This document shows, piece by piece, positions 7,317 to 17,225 of a DNA stretch of 39,127 nucleotides; the stretch's first letter is position 1; each line of letters opens with the position of its first letter. The translations under genes were made by a program, and so were the position numbers. Below the pieces are notes generated by a model. It was not told where the DNA came from and searched no databases. It saw only the letters and a program-made list of their open reading frames with translations. The stretch comes from Undibacterium sp. (GTDB taxonomy: Bacteria; Pseudomonadota; Gammaproteobacteria; Burkholderiales; Burkholderiaceae_D): NCBI GenBank assembly GCA_030645915.1, contig JAUSNO010000037.1:1-39127 (forward strand), written 5' to 3'.

Positions 7317-8276
7317 ATGCCAGCAGCTTCTGACGTTTTGCATCGACATTTCTCTTTATTTCCGCAGCTGTTGTCCGGCTTGATGTTATCTGGAATGTTT
7401 GTTTGCCTCGCCGCTGAAGCGAAAGAAGTGCCGCCAAAAAGTAAACTGGCGATGGCTGATCTGATCAAGGCCTCCACCACCGCCGATTGGCGTGCGCTGA
7501 ATCCAGAAAATACCGTGTATCTGGAGTTGGATAAAGGTCGGGTGGTGATAGAGCTGGCGCCGGATTTTGCGCCCAAGCATGCACTTAATATCAAAGCGTT
7601 GGTGCGTGAGGGGTATTACGATGGTTTGGCGATAGTCCGCGCGCAAGACAATTATGTTGTGCAATGGGCTGATCCTGAAGACGAGAACCCTGCTAAAAAG
7701 CGCGCAGTAAAGATGGCGCACAATAATCTCGATCCTGAATTTAGCGTGAAGTATACGAAGGATTTGCCTTTTACCCGCTTGCCGGATGCCGATGGATATG
7801 CGCCGCAGGTAGGGCATGCCAATGGCTTTGCCGCCGGACGTGATCCCAAAGCGGGCACTGCCTGGTTGGCCCATTGCTACGCAACGGTTGGTGTGGCGCG
7901 CGGCAATGAATCCAATAGCGGTGACGGTACGTCGCTGTATGTGGTGACCGGACACGCACCACGACAGCTGGATAGAAATATCACCCTGGTCGGGCGGGTC
8001 ATGCAAGGTATGGAGCTGTTGTCCAGTCTGCCGCGTGGCACTGGTGCCTTGGGCTTTTATGAAAAACCGGAGCAAATGACCAGCATTAAATCGATGCGTG
8101 TAGCGGCTGATTTGCCTGAGGCGGAACGCAGCAAGCTGGAGATTTTACGTACGGATACCGCGACGTTTAAAGCCGTAGTGGAAGCGCAGCGCAATCGCGG
8201 CGGTGACTGGTACAAGCTTGCGGCTGGGCATATCGATTTGTGTAATGTGCCTTTGCCGGTGCGACTGCAGAAATAA
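7317..8276 (+). CDS. Exported cyclophilin-type peptidyl-prolyl cis-trans isomerase
   Basis: A 319-residue protein with an N-terminal hydrophobic segment (about residues 19-36, ending AAEAKEV) consistent with export. A cyclophilin domain follows, from about residue 57: [20 protein letters not shown], then [22 protein letters not shown]. The catalytic arginine and glutamine positions ([10 protein letters not shown]) are kept, while the usual GGD is WAD. Larger than single-domain cyclophilins, with insertions and a C-terminal extension. It probably assists protein folding in the periplasm. ATG with GGAG 8 nt upstream. A bidirectional terminator separates it from the convergent aldo-keto reductase. 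Confidence 0.85.
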   Translation: MPAASDVLHRHFSLFPQLLSGLMLSGMFVCLAAEAKEVPPKSKLAMADLIKASTTADWRALNPENTVYLELDKGRVVIELAPDFAPKHALNIKALVREGYYDGLAIVRAQDNYVVQWADPEDENPAKKRAVKMAHNNLDPEFSVKYTKDLPFTRLPDADGYAPQVGHANGFAAGRDPKAGTAWLAHCYATVGVARGNESNSGDGTSLYVVTGHAPRQLDRNITLVGRVMQGMELLSSLPRGTGALGFYEKPEQMTSIKSMRVAADLPEAERSKLEILRTDTATFKAVVEAQRNRGGDWYKLAAGHIDLCNVPLPVRLQK

Positions 8277-8281
8277 CTGAT

Positions 8282-8309
8282 AAAAGGACGTCCGTTGTGA
8301 CGTCCTTTT
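8282..8309. terminator. Bidirectional terminator
   Basis: AAAAGGACGTC (8282-8292) and GACGTCCTTTT (8299-8309) form an 11-bp stem with a 6-nt loop. A-rich and T-rich ends on both sides let it serve the isomerase gene and the convergent aldo-keto reductase. Confidence 0.85.
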
Positions 8310-8312
8310 ATT

Positions 8313-9380
8313 TTATTGACCGGGATTTGTCATCTGGGCATGGATGGCATTCACGCCCAGAATGAGTTGATCGCTCAGGTGAATATCAAAGGCGTCGATA
8401 TTTTCCTTGAGCTGTACCAGATTGGTTGCGCCGATAATCGTGCTGGCGACAAACCAGCGCGAATGACACCACGCCAGTGCCAGCTGGGCAGGCGTGATGC
8501 CGTGCGCACGTGCCAGTGCTGCGTAGCGTTTACTGGCTTCGATGACTTCGGGACGCATGTAACGCGGGCTCCAGGTCGGCGGGAATAGTGTCAGGCGACC
8601 TTCTGCCGTGGCATCGTCAGAATATTTATTGCTGAGCCTGCCGAACGCCAGCGGACTATATGCCAGCAAGCCGACGTTTTCTCGGAAGCAGGTTTCATCC
8701 AGGCCTTGTTCAAAGCTGCGGTTCACCAGATTGTAGGCATTTTGTATAGTGACGATGCGGATGGCGTTTTGTTTTTCCGCTTCCTTGATGAATTCGCTGA
8801 CGCCCCATGCCGTTTCATTCGATACGCCAATCTGCCGTATCTTGCCTTCCTTGACTAAATCATTGAGCACTGCGAGCGTTTTGGCAATCTCGGTGCAAGG
8901 CCTTTCCAGCGCAGGATCGAATTGCTTTTGTCCAAAAATAGGGGCGTTGCGGCTGGGCCAGTGCAGTTGATACAGGTCGATGTAATCGGTCTGCAGCCGT
9001 TGTAAACTGGTTTCCACCGCGGCACGGATATTGAGTGCATCGAGGTCGTTTTCGCCATGACGTATCCAGCCCATGCCGCGCGAAGGGCCGGCAATTTTGG
9101 TCGCCAGAATGATGTCGCTGCGCTTGCCAGACTTTTTCAGCCAGCTGCCTATGTATTGTTCTGTTTTGCCTTGCGTTTCGCTGCGGGGCATGACTGGATA
9201 CATCTCTGCGGTATCGATAAAGTTAATGCCACGCTCCAGCGCATAGTCAAGCTGGTCGTGCGCCTGGTCCTCGGTATTTTGTTCGCCGAAGGTCATGGTG
9301 CCAAGGCAGATTTTTGAGACGTGTAATCCGCTCTTGCCAAGCTCGATACTTGGCATTGCTGAGGTGGTCGATGTTGTCAT
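8313..9380 (-). CDS. NADP(H)-dependent aldo-keto reductase, Tas-like
   Basis: A 355-residue TIM-barrel oxidoreductase. The catalytic tetrad is visible as D56 (FIDTAEMY), Y61, K95 (LATKIAGPSRG) and H140 (YQLHWPS). The YPVMPRSETQGKTE insertion and the overall length match Escherichia coli Tas, a reductase that can substitute in tyrosine prototrophy. The natural substrate is unknown. It follows pyrD by 42 nt on the same strand and may be the last gene of the aat-bpt-pyrD transcription unit, ending at the terminator at 8282-8309. Confidence 0.9.
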   Translation of the reverse strand: MTTSTTSAMPSIELGKSGLHVSKICLGTMTFGEQNTEDQAHDQLDYALERGINFIDTAEMYPVMPRSETQGKTEQYIGSWLKKSGKRSDIILATKIAGPSRGMGWIRHGENDLDALNIRAAVETSLQRLQTDYIDLYQLHWPSRNAPIFGQKQFDPALERPCTEIAKTLAVLNDLVKEGKIRQIGVSNETAWGVSEFIKEAEKQNAIRIVTIQNAYNLVNRSFEQGLDETCFRENVGLLAYSPLAFGRLSNKYSDDATAEGRLTLFPPTWSPRYMRPEVIEASKRYAALARAHGITPAQLALAWCHSRWFVASTIIGATNLVQLKENIDAFDIHLSDQLILGVNAIHAQMTNPGQ

Positions 9381-9422
9381 TTTCTTGTCCTGGGTGGAGA
9401 GTGATTTTTTAAGACCTTCACG

Positions 9423-10466
9423 CTACTTCACGTTGCGTAAAGCTGCTGCACACTCATGAACCAGGCTGGGGCCGCGATAAATCAGGCCTGAATATACCTG
9501 CACCAGGGACGCGCCAGCGTGCATCTTGGTTGCCGCATCGGAACCCGAGAAGATGCCGCCGACACCGATGATGGGCAGGGCATCACCGAGTTCGGATTTG
9601 AGTGCGCGGACTACTTGATTGGATAACTCAAAGACCGGCTCTCCCGATAACCCGCCGGCTTCCTCGCCATGCTGCAAACCTTTGACGGCATCACGTGTGA
9701 TGGTGGTGTTGGTAGCGATGACACCGTCTATCTTGTGGCGCATTAAGGCTTCTGCGATATTCTTAATTTGCTCGCTGTCGATATCCGGCGCAATTTTTAG
9801 TGTGATCGGCACATAACGCTTGTGCTGATCCGCCAGCCGTTGTTGCGCGTCCTTGAGTTGCGACAACAGTGCATCGAGTTCATTGGCCCCCTGCAATTGA
9901 CGCAAGTTCTTGGTATTGGGTGAAGAGATGTTGACGGTGACATAGCTTGCGTAAGGGTAGACTTTTTCCAGACAGTGCAAGTAATCTTCTGCGGCACGCT
10001 CTATCGGCGTATCGGCATTCTTGCCGATATTTAAGCCAAGCACACCTTGTTTGTCTTGATAAAAGCGTGATGCCTGCACATTGGCGACAAAGGCATCTAC
10101 GCCGCCATTATTAAAACCCATGCGGTTAATGATGGCATTGGCCTGCGGCAGCCGAAACATGCGAGGCTTTGGATTGCCTGCCTGCGCACGTGGCGTGACG
10201 GTGCCTACCTCTATCGAACCAAATCCCAGTGCGGCCAGGCCGTCAATATAGCGGCCATCTTTGTCTAGCCCGGCTGCCAGGCCGACAGGATTAGGGAAGG
10301 TGATACCCATCACCGTGCGCGGATCATGGATGGGCTTTGGCAGTAACTTGGTAATGCCTATCGCTTGCGCACGTTGCAAGGCCGGCAGGGTGAGGTTGTG
10401 CGCACTCTCTGCGTCCATGAAAAACAGGAAAGGGCGGGCGATGGAATACAGTAATTTTTCAGGCAT
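9423..10466 (-). CDS. pyrD: Dihydroorotate dehydrogenase, class 2 (quinone)
   Basis: Oxidises dihydroorotate to orotate in pyrimidine synthesis, donating electrons to membrane quinone. From the chosen ATG (10466) the protein has 347 residues, the usual class 2 length, and begins [15 protein letters not shown], the typical amphipathic membrane-association segment. The flavin and catalytic region [14 protein letters not shown] (about 179-192) contains the class 2 catalytic serine. An in-frame ATG 63 nt upstream (10529) would add 21 residues not seen in the family, and neither start has a strong Shine-Dalgarno. Located 108 nt after bpt. Confidence 0.93.
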   Translation of the reverse strand: MPEKLLYSIARPFLFFMDAESAHNLTLPALQRAQAIGITKLLPKPIHDPRTVMGITFPNPVGLAAGLDKDGRYIDGLAALGFGSIEVGTVTPRAQAGNPKPRMFRLPQANAIINRMGFNNGGVDAFVANVQASRFYQDKQGVLGLNIGKNADTPIERAAEDYLHCLEKVYPYASYVTVNISSPNTKNLRQLQGANELDALLSQLKDAQQRLADQHKRYVPITLKIAPDIDSEQIKNIAEALMRHKIDGVIATNTTITRDAVKGLQHGEEAGGLSGEPVFELSNQVVRALKSELGDALPIIGVGGIFSGSDAATKMHAGASLVQVYSGLIYRGPSLVHECAAALRNVK

Positions 10467-10574
10467 ATTCGTAGGAAGCTTGTTAAGGTATATTTTTTGT
10501 AGACAAAAAGTGACGCTGAGGAGAAGCATTGGTCGGCAGATTCGAGCTTATTTAAATAAGCGCAGTGGCGACTA

Positions 10575-11297
10575 TTATAAGGCTTGCCATTGTCTGTTCA
10601 TCAGCGCGTCCAATGGCTTGAAGTTGGTTTTGTAGGCCATTTTGGGGCTGGCAGCAATCCAGTAACCCAGATAGACGTAGGGCAGGTGCAGTTCTTTGGC
10701 TTGCTTGATTTGCCACAAAACATTGTAAGTGCCATACGATGCGCTATCGTCATCCGGATCAAAAAAGGTGTACACGGAAGATAAGCCGTCACTCAGAATG
10801 TCGATGATGCTGACCATGCGCAGAATGTGATGTTCGTCGCGAAACTCGACCAAGCGTGTATTGACGCGGCTCTGTAATAAAAATTGCGCATATTGGTCGC
10901 GGCTATCATGGTCCATGCCGCCGCCAGAATGCCGTTCATTCTGATATTTTTGATACAACTCATAATGCTCATGCACATAAGTGAGGCTAGTCACGCAGGC
11001 GATCAGGTTCTCATGTTTTAGCTGAGCGCGGCGCTGACTGCGGTTAGGCTGAAATTCATTGACTCTGATTCTGACAGGGGTACAGGCGTTGCAGGTATCG
11101 CAATGCGGGCGATAGATGAAAATGCCACTGCGCCGAAAGCCATTCTGTATCAGTTCCGAATAGGTATCTGCATTGATCAGATGGGCAGGTGTGGCGACTT
11201 GCGAACGCGCCTGCAAACCATCCAGATAGCTGCATGGATAGGGCGCAGTAGCATAAAATTGGATACTGGAGAAGGGCAGTTCGTTGAGTTGCGTCAC
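10575..11297 (-). CDS. bpt: Aspartate/glutamate leucyltransferase
   Basis: Transfers leucine from Leu-tRNA to N-terminal Asp or Glu, making proteins substrates for ClpS/ClpAP. The 240-residue sequence is of ATE/Bpt type: [14 protein letters not shown] at the N-terminus and the cysteine cluster C66-x2-C69-x2-C72 (PHCDTCNAC). [12 protein letters not shown] and the C-terminal YLGYWI block follow. It lies 47 nt after aat; the pair constitutes the bacterial N-degron transferases. Followed by pyrD, an arrangement common in betaproteobacteria. Confidence 0.93.
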   Translation of the reverse strand: MTQLNELPFSSIQFYATAPYPCSYLDGLQARSQVATPAHLINADTYSELIQNGFRRSGIFIYRPHCDTCNACTPVRIRVNEFQPNRSQRRAQLKHENLIACVTSLTYVHEHYELYQKYQNERHSGGGMDHDSRDQYAQFLLQSRVNTRLVEFRDEHHILRMVSIIDILSDGLSSVYTFFDPDDDSASYGTYNVLWQIKQAKELHLPYVYLGYWIAASPKMAYKTNFKPLDALMNRQWQAL

Positions 11298-11344
11298 TAC
11301 ATTTTTCCTCGGTTTGTTCGCAGTGTGACTGACTATTTATCGCT

Positions 11345-12058
11345 TCACTTGAAAATGCTGATGGGTTTCCATTCAGTAATGTCAGGTAAGGATGTCGCGT
11401 GATTTATCCATCGTATAAAGTCGCTGCGTGAAATCGGTCTGGCACCCAAAGAAGCCAGATGCGCCGTCTCCTGCTGGCAGTCTATCATTTTCACCTCATG
11501 CGCACGCAAGAAAAAAACCAGATGTGTCATCGCTATTTTTGATGCATCAGTGACACGCGCGAACATCGATTCCCCATAGAACATACGTCCTATGCAAACA
11601 CCATAAGCGCCGCCGACCAGTTGACCATCGAACCAGACTTCGGCCGAGTGCGCATATCCATTTGCATGCAAGGCGCAGTAGCCTTTGATGATCTCTTCAG
11701 AAATCCAGGTGCCTGTGCCATCTTTGCGTGGACCAGCGCAGGCACGCATGACTTCTTCAAAGGCGCTGTCAAACCTGATTTCCCAACGGGGATCGGCATA
11801 GTGTTTTTTAATGGTTTTTTTAAGGCTGGCAGAGAGTTTGAATTCATCTGTCATTAAGACCATGCGTGGATCGGTGGACCACCATAATATCGGTTGCCCT
11901 TCAGAAAACCAGGGGAAAATTCCATGTCGGTAAGCATCCAATAAGCGGGCAGGAGATAAGTCGGCACCAGCGGCAAGCAAGCCCGCAGCGCCTTGCTCCT
12001 CGGTGAGTGCTGAGAGGACATCCGGAAAAGCAGTATCTATTTCTAGCCAGGGAATCAT
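11345..12058 (-). CDS. aat: Leucyl/phenylalanyl-tRNA-protein transferase
   Basis: Adds Leu or Phe to N-terminal Arg or Lys, the other branch of the bacterial N-end rule. The 237-residue protein shows the family block [23 protein letters not shown] and later [10 protein letters not shown] and [10 protein letters not shown]. Length is typical. It is the first gene of the minus-strand unit aat-bpt-pyrD-(aldo-keto reductase). The gene upstream (amt) is divergent, separated by 193 nt that contain the amt promoter. Confidence 0.95.
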   Translation of the reverse strand: MIPWLEIDTAFPDVLSALTEEQGAAGLLAAGADLSPARLLDAYRHGIFPWFSEGQPILWWSTDPRMVLMTDEFKLSASLKKTIKKHYADPRWEIRFDSAFEEVMRACAGPRKDGTGTWISEEIIKGYCALHANGYAHSAEVWFDGQLVGGAYGVCIGRMFYGESMFARVTDASKIAMTHLVFFLRAHEVKMIDCQQETAHLASLGARPISRSDFIRWINHATSLPDITEWKPISIFK

Positions 12059-12098
12059 GCGAGGATCCGATGCAAAAAAAAGCTACGCACCATTAAGA

Positions 12099-12200
12099 TG
12101 CGATATTGTGGTGCAAATTCAGAGTGATGAAATAGCGAGTAAAAATTGTTCATATAAATCAATAGCTTGAAATTTGCACCAAATTGGAATGTTTTTTGCT
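12099..12200 (+). promoter_or_regulatory. Candidate sigma-54 promoter with NtrC-like site for the ammonium transporter
   Basis: TTGGAATGTTTTTTGCT (12184-12200) has the GG (12186-12187) and GC (12198-12199) elements exactly 10 nt apart, the spacing of -24/-12 promoters; the CAC after GG is not conserved. Upstream, TGCGATATTGTGGTGCA (12099-12115) matches the E. coli glnA-type NtrC palindrome at 13 of 17 positions. A second GCACCA half-site (12176-12181) overlaps the -24 region. TGGTGCAAATT (12109-12119) and AATTTGCACCA (12171-12181) are exact inverted copies. Confidence 0.65.
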
Positions 12201-12251
12201 TAAGTAGTGCGCTAATACTTTATTTCTGCACATTAACTGGGAGATTTTTGC

Positions 12252-13454
12252 ATGGATGCACATAAAAGTGGCGCTGATGCCTTATTTATCTTACTTGGAG
12301 CGATCATGATTCTGGCGATGCATGCTGGTTTCGCATTTCTGGAACTGGGTACGGTTCGCAAGAAAAACCAGGTGAATGCACTGGTTAAAATTATCGTTGA
12401 TTTTGCTGTGTCTACGATAGCGTATTTTTTTGTCGGTTATAGCGTGGCTTACGGCATACAGTTTTACTCCGGTGCCGAGGTGTTGGTTGAGCGGAATGGA
12501 TTTGAGTTAGTGAAATTTTTCTTTTTGCTGACCTTCGCCGCAGCGATTCCAGCGATCATTTCTGGCGGTATTGCCGAACGTGCCAAGTTTTATCCACAAT
12601 TGGTGGCGACCGCTTTATTGGTGGGGCTGCTCTATCCATTTTTTGAAGGGATTGCATGGAATCAGCGATTTGGCGTTCAAGCGTGGTTAAAGGCGATGTT
12701 TTCAGAAGAATTTCATGATTTTGCCGGTTCTGTTGTGGTGCATGCTTTTGGTGGATGGGCCGCATTGCCAGCCGTACTGTTGTTGGGCGCGCGTCGAGGT
12801 CGGTATATGAAAAGCGGCGCGATTGCTGCACATCCGCCGTCCAGCATTCCTTTTCTCGCTCTGGGTGCATGGATTTTGACGGTGGGTTGGTTTGGCTTCA
12901 ATGTGATGAGCGCGCAGACTCTGGATAAGATGAATGGCTTGGTGGCAATTAACTCACTGATGGCGATGGTGGGCGGAACCTTGGTCGCCCTCGTAATGGG
13001 TAAGAATGATCCTGGATTCGTATATAACGGGCCGTTGGCTGGTTTGGTCGCCGTATGTGCCGGTTCCGATTTATTTCACCCATTGGGTGCGCTGATTGTG
13101 GGTGGTATTGCTGGTGCAATTTTTGTTTTAATGTTTACTTGGACGCAAAATAAATGGAAGGTTGATGATGTTCTGGGTGTTTGGCCTCTGCACGGATTGT
13201 GCGGAGCATGGGGGGGTATTGCAGCAGGGATTTTTGGACAAAAAAGTTTGGGCGGTTTAGGGGGGGTGAGTTTTGCTTCTCAATTGTTTGGTACGGTGTT
13301 GGGCATATCAATTGCGCTGCTAGGCAGCTTTGTTATTTACGCTTTGCTCAAGAAATTTGTGGGTATACGTCTCGATCCTGAACAAGAATTTGAAGGTGCT
13401 GATTTATCTATTCACAAGGTCTCAGCGACTGCAGAAAGGGAAACGAGCTGGTAA
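12252..13454 (+). CDS. amt: Ammonium transporter, Amt/MEP/Rh family
   Basis: A 400-residue inner-membrane channel with about 11 transmembrane helices that conducts ammonium as NH3/H+. The essential residues are present: D156 (DFAGS) and the pore histidines H164 (VVVHAFGG) and H314 (WPLHGLCGAWGG). The N-terminus (MDAHKSGADALF) lacks the cleavable signal peptide of E. coli AmtB. No glnK or glnB lies next to it, unlike the usual glnK-amtB pair. The sigma-54/NtrC-like promoter upstream suggests induction under nitrogen limitation. It converges on the Nudix gene 30 nt downstream without an obvious terminator. Confidence 0.93.
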   Translation: MDAHKSGADALFILLGAIMILAMHAGFAFLELGTVRKKNQVNALVKIIVDFAVSTIAYFFVGYSVAYGIQFYSGAEVLVERNGFELVKFFFLLTFAAAIPAIISGGIAERAKFYPQLVATALLVGLLYPFFEGIAWNQRFGVQAWLKAMFSEEFHDFAGSVVVHAFGGWAALPAVLLLGARRGRYMKSGAIAAHPPSSIPFLALGAWILTVGWFGFNVMSAQTLDKMNGLVAINSLMAMVGGTLVALVMGKNDPGFVYNGPLAGLVAVCAGSDLFHPLGALIVGGIAGAIFVLMFTWTQNKWKVDDVLGVWPLHGLCGAWGGIAAGIFGQKSLGGLGGVSFASQLFGTVLGISIALLGSFVIYALLKKFVGIRLDPEQEFEGADLSIHKVSATAERETSW

Positions 13455-13484
13455 CTTTTAAAGTGTGCCAGAACGGATGGCGTT

Positions 13485-14051
13485 TCAGTCGCGCATAGGT
13501 TTGAAGATATCATGTGCGTGCAATGCAAACGCCCCTCCTTGCTTAACTTTTGCCAAATCCTCAAACAGAAATTTCAGGGTGTGACTCACTGTTGGGAAAG
13601 CAATTTCTTTCCAGGGTATTTCTTGCTCTGTGAATAATTGCACGTCAAGACTCTCTGTACCAGCCAGATAATTGATATCCAAGAGTGTGGCGCGGTAAAA
13701 AAGATGGACCTGATTCACATGGGGAACATTAAGTATGGAAAATAATTCATGCAGATCAATATTTGCACCCGCCTCTTCTTGGGTTTCTCTTTGTGCGCCT
13801 TGACTGGAGGTCTCATTATTTTCCATGAAGCCGGCCGGCAAGGTCCAGTAGCCGTAACGTGGTTCTATCGCACGTTTGCATAAAAGAACGCTAACTTCGC
13901 CGTCCTTCTCCCAGATCGGGATGGAGCCGACTACCATTTTCGGATTTTGATAATGAATTGTGCCGCACGCAGGGCAGACATGTCGCTCACGCGTATCATC
14001 TGCTGGAATTTGTATAACAATGGGGCTGGCGCAAGCGGGGCAGTATTTCAT
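13485..14051 (-). CDS. Nudix hydrolase with N-terminal zinc ribbon
   Basis: A 188-residue protein. C4, C7, C26 and C29 form a zinc ribbon (CPAC...CPAC), followed by a Nudix fold. The Nudix box runs from G74 with E80, R88-E89, E92-E93 and G95, matching Gx5Ex7REUxEExGU except for Thr at the hydrophobic U position. Such enzymes cleave nucleoside diphosphates linked to other groups (ADP-ribose, NADH, CoA and others); the substrate cannot be fixed from sequence. The zinc ribbon resembles that of NADH pyrophosphatases, but the protein is shorter than NudC. Single gene, convergent with amt. Confidence 0.9.
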   Translation of the reverse strand: MKYCPACASPIVIQIPADDTRERHVCPACGTIHYQNPKMVVGSIPIWEKDGEVSVLLCKRAIEPRYGYWTLPAGFMENNETSSQGAQRETQEEAGANIDLHELFSILNVPHVNQVHLFYRATLLDINYLAGTESLDVQLFTEQEIPWKEIAFPTVSHTLKFLFEDLAKVKQGGAFALHAHDIFKPMRD

Positions 14052-14062
14052 GGTGCAGAGCG

Positions 14063-14185
14063 GGATTAAATTAGATCATGAAGTGTACCACTGGATTTAC
14101 ATTGCTATCAGCGTGCGCAAAGCCAAAGCGCTGTCCTTTTTAGACTGACCCATGCGACCTGGATTAAATTAGATTTGCGCAAAGC
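14063..14185 (+). repeat. Duplicated segment upstream of tRNA-fMet
   Basis: The 14-mer GGATTAAATTAGAT occurs at 14063-14076 and again at 14161-14174. The 10-mer TGCGCAAAGC occurs at 14114-14123 and 14176-14185. In the second copy the two words are adjacent and the second overlaps the -35 box of the tRNA promoter. This looks like an old local duplication with internal deletion. Confidence 0.6.
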
Positions 14186-14203
14186 AGCAAAACCATGTAT
14201 AGT
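14175..14203 (+). promoter_or_regulatory. Sigma-70 type promoter of tRNA-fMet
   Basis: TTGCGC (14175-14180), a 17-nt spacer and TATAGT (14198-14203) place the start of transcription a few nucleotides before the tRNA at 14217. Confidence 0.65.
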
Positions 14204-14216
14204 TTCATTCTTCAGA

Positions 14217-14293
<77 letters not shown>

Positions 14294-14306
14294 GTTTTAA
14301 ATGAAC

Positions 14307-14332
14307 AAGCCACGTATTTGCGTGGCTTTTTT
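14307..14332 (+). terminator. Terminator of tRNA-fMet
   Basis: AAGCCACG (14307-14314) and CGTGGCTT (14321-14328) form an 8-bp stem with a 6-nt loop, followed by a run of T to 14332. Confidence 0.9.
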
Positions 14333-14564
14333 ATTAGTCCGGCGAATTTTTTGATGGAATTTGAAATTCTGGACTACAATCGAGTATCTACTAAATTGAT
14401 CGACTGTTTTGATTGCGTTAATCAAGCGCGCTGAATAGGCTGGTCCACCAAGCATGCACTGATAAGTGTGCTGCAAAATTACTGATTGGTTTTGACTGAA
14501 GATACATCTTCGAGTCGTTTTTGCTTCATTAGATCAACTAACACTGTGTGCTTAAAAAAATTGC

Positions 14565-15416
14565 ATGAATACTGCTGAGGCCAAGCGAGTGCTCGAAACT
14601 GCATTGCTATGCGCGCATGATCCGCTCACTGTCAATATGATGAAAAAGCTGTTTCAGGACGGTGACGAGCAAATCGATGTAGTTGGCGCTGATACCATCA
14701 AGGTGATGCTTGAGGATTTGCGTAGCGACTGGATGGATAAAGGGATTGAGTTGGTTGGTTTGTCGACGGGCTGGCGCTTTCAAAGTCGTCCTGAAATGCG
14801 CGCGTTTATTGATAGATTAAACCCTGAGAAGCCGCCGAAATATTCTCGGGCAACCTTGGAAACCCTTGCGATCATTGCTTATCGGCAGCCAGTTACCCGT
14901 GGTGATATTGAAGAAATACGCGGTGTGACGGTCGCTTCGCAAATGATTAAGACGCTCGAAGAGCGCGGTTGGATCGAGACGGTAGGTCACAGGGATGTTC
15001 CCGGTCGCCCATCATTATTCGCCACAACAAAACAATTCCTGGCTGACCTTGGACTGTCGTCTTTGGATCAGTTGCCGCCTTTGCAGCAAATTGGTAAAGA
15101 TGTTTCTACAGCAGAATCAAGCTCTGAATTTGAGGTGGTGGGGGCGAGCATGTTTGAAGATCAAAATCAGAATTTGATCACTGAAAATAGTAACAAAATA
15201 ATAGACTTGGCTCAGCCTGACGAATCGCTTGTCAGTGCTGATCCGATGCACTTTGATGCGGTAAATGAAATTGCGATGGCCACTGATGTTCTTGAGGGTG
15301 ATGTTGCGATGATAGTTGCGCAAAAAAATGATCTTGTTTCAAAGGCTGACGAAAATGCAGGTGATGCCGATGATGCCAACCATTTCAATCCAGAATTAAA
15401 TGATGACTACAAATAA
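14565..15416 (+). CDS. scpB: Segregation and condensation protein B
   Basis: Kleisin-interacting subunit of the SMC-ScpAB condensin, acting in chromosome organisation. The first roughly 180 residues form the two winged-helix domains, recognised by [29 protein letters not shown] and the following [20 protein letters not shown]. The protein has 283 residues, with a roughly 100-residue acidic, poorly conserved tail beyond the usual length. The ATG at 14565 lacks a clear Shine-Dalgarno. The 3-prime end overlaps rluB by 14-17 nt. scpA is not next to it in this window. Confidence 0.92.
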   Translation: MNTAEAKRVLETALLCAHDPLTVNMMKKLFQDGDEQIDVVGADTIKVMLEDLRSDWMDKGIELVGLSTGWRFQSRPEMRAFIDRLNPEKPPKYSRATLETLAIIAYRQPVTRGDIEEIRGVTVASQMIKTLEERGWIETVGHRDVPGRPSLFATTKQFLADLGLSSLDQLPPLQQIGKDVSTAESSSEFEVVGASMFEDQNQNLITENSNKIIDLAQPDESLVSADPMHFDAVNEIAMATDVLEGDVAMIVAQKNDLVSKADENAGDADDANHFNPELNDDYK

Positions 15417-17085
15417 CTCAGAAGAAACAAAGCAAGATGTTGCTGCTACATCGGATGATGCTGCTGTAAGTAAGCCAGTGAAGCGCGCTGTCAGGGGGCC
15501 GCGCAATTTGCGTCGTGCTCCGAGTAAATCTGATGCTGTTGAGCAAGTTGCTGTACCAGAAGTGCAAGCTCAAGAAGTTAAAAGCGATGAATCCGCTTCA
15601 TTTGCTCCCGCAAAGCCGCCGCGCCCACCGCGCGCTAGACGCGAAGCTGGTGCTGAGGGTGCCGCCCGGAGTGATGCGCGCAGATCTGATTCTGGTCGGG
15701 GCGAAAATCGAAGTGAGTCTGGTCGTGAGCAAAATGCCAGAAGTGGTGAGGCGCGACCGAGACTTCCATTCTCTGAAAAAAACGGTGCCCGTCAAGCCGC
15801 TGGTCCGCGAGGGCGCAATTCATCGCAGTCGGCAGGAGCACGAAAAGATGGACGTCCATCGGCTAATAGTGCTGATGATGTGTTTTCTTTCGTCACGTCT
15901 GACGCTTTTGATTCGCCGGAAGAAAGTGCGTCAAATCAAAGTCGTAATGTGAAAAGCGTCAGGCGCGATCTAACCGCGGATGATGACGCTCCAAAGTTGC
16001 ATAAGGTTCTTGCTGAGGCGGGGCTTGGATCTCGTCGCGACATGGAAGAACTGATCGTTGCAGGTCGTGTTTCTGTTAATGGTGAGCCGGCACATATCGG
16101 CCAGCGTATTTTGCCGACTGATCAGGTGCGTATTAATGGAAAATTAATCCAGCGTAAAGTTAGCAAAAAACCGCCGCGCGTACTGATTTATCATAAACCA
16201 TCCGGTGAGATTGTGAGCACTAGCGATCCTGAGGGGCGACAGTCAGTCTTTGAGAGTTTGCCAAAGATGAAGGTCGGCAAATGGCTCGCTGTCGGTCGTT
16301 TGGATTACAACACTGAAGGTCTGTTGTTGTTCACAACTTCGGGTGATTTGGCGAATCGTCTCATGCATCCTCGCTATGGTATTGAGCGCGAATATGCCGT
16401 GCGCACTTTGGGTGAATTGGAGGAAGGCATGCGCCAGAAATTATTGGCGGGCGTTGAACTCGAGGATGGTATTGCGCAATTTTCAAAAATTGCAGATGGT
16501 GGCGGTGAGGGCGTAAATAAGTGGTATCGCGTTGTCATCGGAGAAGGTCGCAACCGTGAGGTGCGCAGGATGTTCGAGGCTGTTGGTTTGACGGTATCGC
16601 GACTCATTCGTACGCGCTACGGCGTAATGACGTTGCCGTCAGGCTTGAAGCGTGGTCGTTGGGATGAGTTGGGTGAAGATGCGGTTCGCAGTTTGTTAAA
16701 GATCAGCGGCTTGGAAAAAGTGGCTGGAGAGAAATCTGAAGGCGGTGAGCGCGGAAATAGGCAGCCTGCTAACGGTAATAAAGGACGTAACGTAAATCCT
16801 TTCGATAAGCCTGCTGGTCGGCCTTTTGATAAACCTCAGGGTCGGCCGTTTAGTTCAGCACCTCGTGGAGAATTCGGTAATTCTCGCAGTGACTTTAGCA
16901 ATGAGCGGAATGGAAATTCTGCTGGTGGTGAGAATGGGAAAAAACGCAGCCGTCAGCCAGATCCTATGCAGACTGCGCTCGGCTTTCCGAGTGCTGGTCA
17001 GGTTAGGCGTGGCAGTACTACTCGTGGCAGTGGTCAGGCAATTGGTCAGGGTATAGCCGCACGTCGGCGTTCTCGCGGCGCTTGA
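15400..17085 (+). CDS. rluB: 23S rRNA pseudouridine(2605) synthase
   Basis: Modifies U2605 of 23S rRNA. An S4 RNA-binding domain begins near residue 197 ([21 protein letters not shown]). The RsuA/RluB catalytic motif [13 protein letters not shown] lies near residue 300, with the catalytic Asp, and [16 protein letters not shown] follows. At 561 residues it is about twice the E. coli length: a disordered Ala/Arg/Ser-rich head of about 190 residues and a basic tail containing two GRPFDKP-type repeats. Such extensions are common in betaproteobacterial RluB. Two start ATGs in tandem (15400 and 15403) overlap the end of scpB, implying coupling. Confidence 0.93.
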   Translation: MMTTNNSEETKQDVAATSDDAAVSKPVKRAVRGPRNLRRAPSKSDAVEQVAVPEVQAQEVKSDESASFAPAKPPRPPRARREAGAEGAARSDARRSDSGRGENRSESGREQNARSGEARPRLPFSEKNGARQAAGPRGRNSSQSAGARKDGRPSANSADDVFSFVTSDAFDSPEESASNQSRNVKSVRRDLTADDDAPKLHKVLAEAGLGSRRDMEELIVAGRVSVNGEPAHIGQRILPTDQVRINGKLIQRKVSKKPPRVLIYHKPSGEIVSTSDPEGRQSVFESLPKMKVGKWLAVGRLDYNTEGLLLFTTSGDLANRLMHPRYGIEREYAVRTLGELEEGMRQKLLAGVELEDGIAQFSKIADGGGEGVNKWYRVVIGEGRNREVRRMFEAVGLTVSRLIRTRYGVMTLPSGLKRGRWDELGEDAVRSLLKISGLEKVAGEKSEGGERGNRQPANGNKGRNVNPFDKPAGRPFDKPQGRPFSSAPRGEFGNSRSDFSNERNGNSAGGENGKKRSRQPDPMQTALGFPSAGQVRRGSTTRGSGQAIGQGIAARRRSRGA

Positions 17086-17118
17086 TTGTTGTTTGTCGCT
17101 GTCTTTACTCTGTTTTCA

Positions 17119-17147
17119 TTGCGACCGAGTAAATAATCGTTTATAAT
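17119..17147 (+). promoter_or_regulatory. Promoter of the rimP-nusA-infB operon
   Basis: TTGCGA (17119-17124), a 17-nt spacer and a perfect TATAAT (17142-17147). Transcription would start near 17154 and give a leader of about 125 nt before the rimP start at 17279. Confidence 0.75.
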
Positions 17148-17203
17148 CTTGTAGTTAGCAGATTTTTCCTTGGCATGATTCATATGCGGGGCGCTAAAGA
17201 ATG

Positions 17204-17225
17204 ATGGGCTGGTGCCCATTTTTCT
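17204..17225 (+). terminator. Terminator-like hairpin in the rimP leader (possible attenuator)
   Basis: ATGGGC (17204-17209), loop TGGT, GCCCAT (17214-17219), then a T-rich run TTTTTCTTTT. It lies between the promoter and rimP, so it would act as an attenuator. A structured rimP leader RNA has been described in some proteobacteria; whether this one belongs to it is not shown here. Confidence 0.65.
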
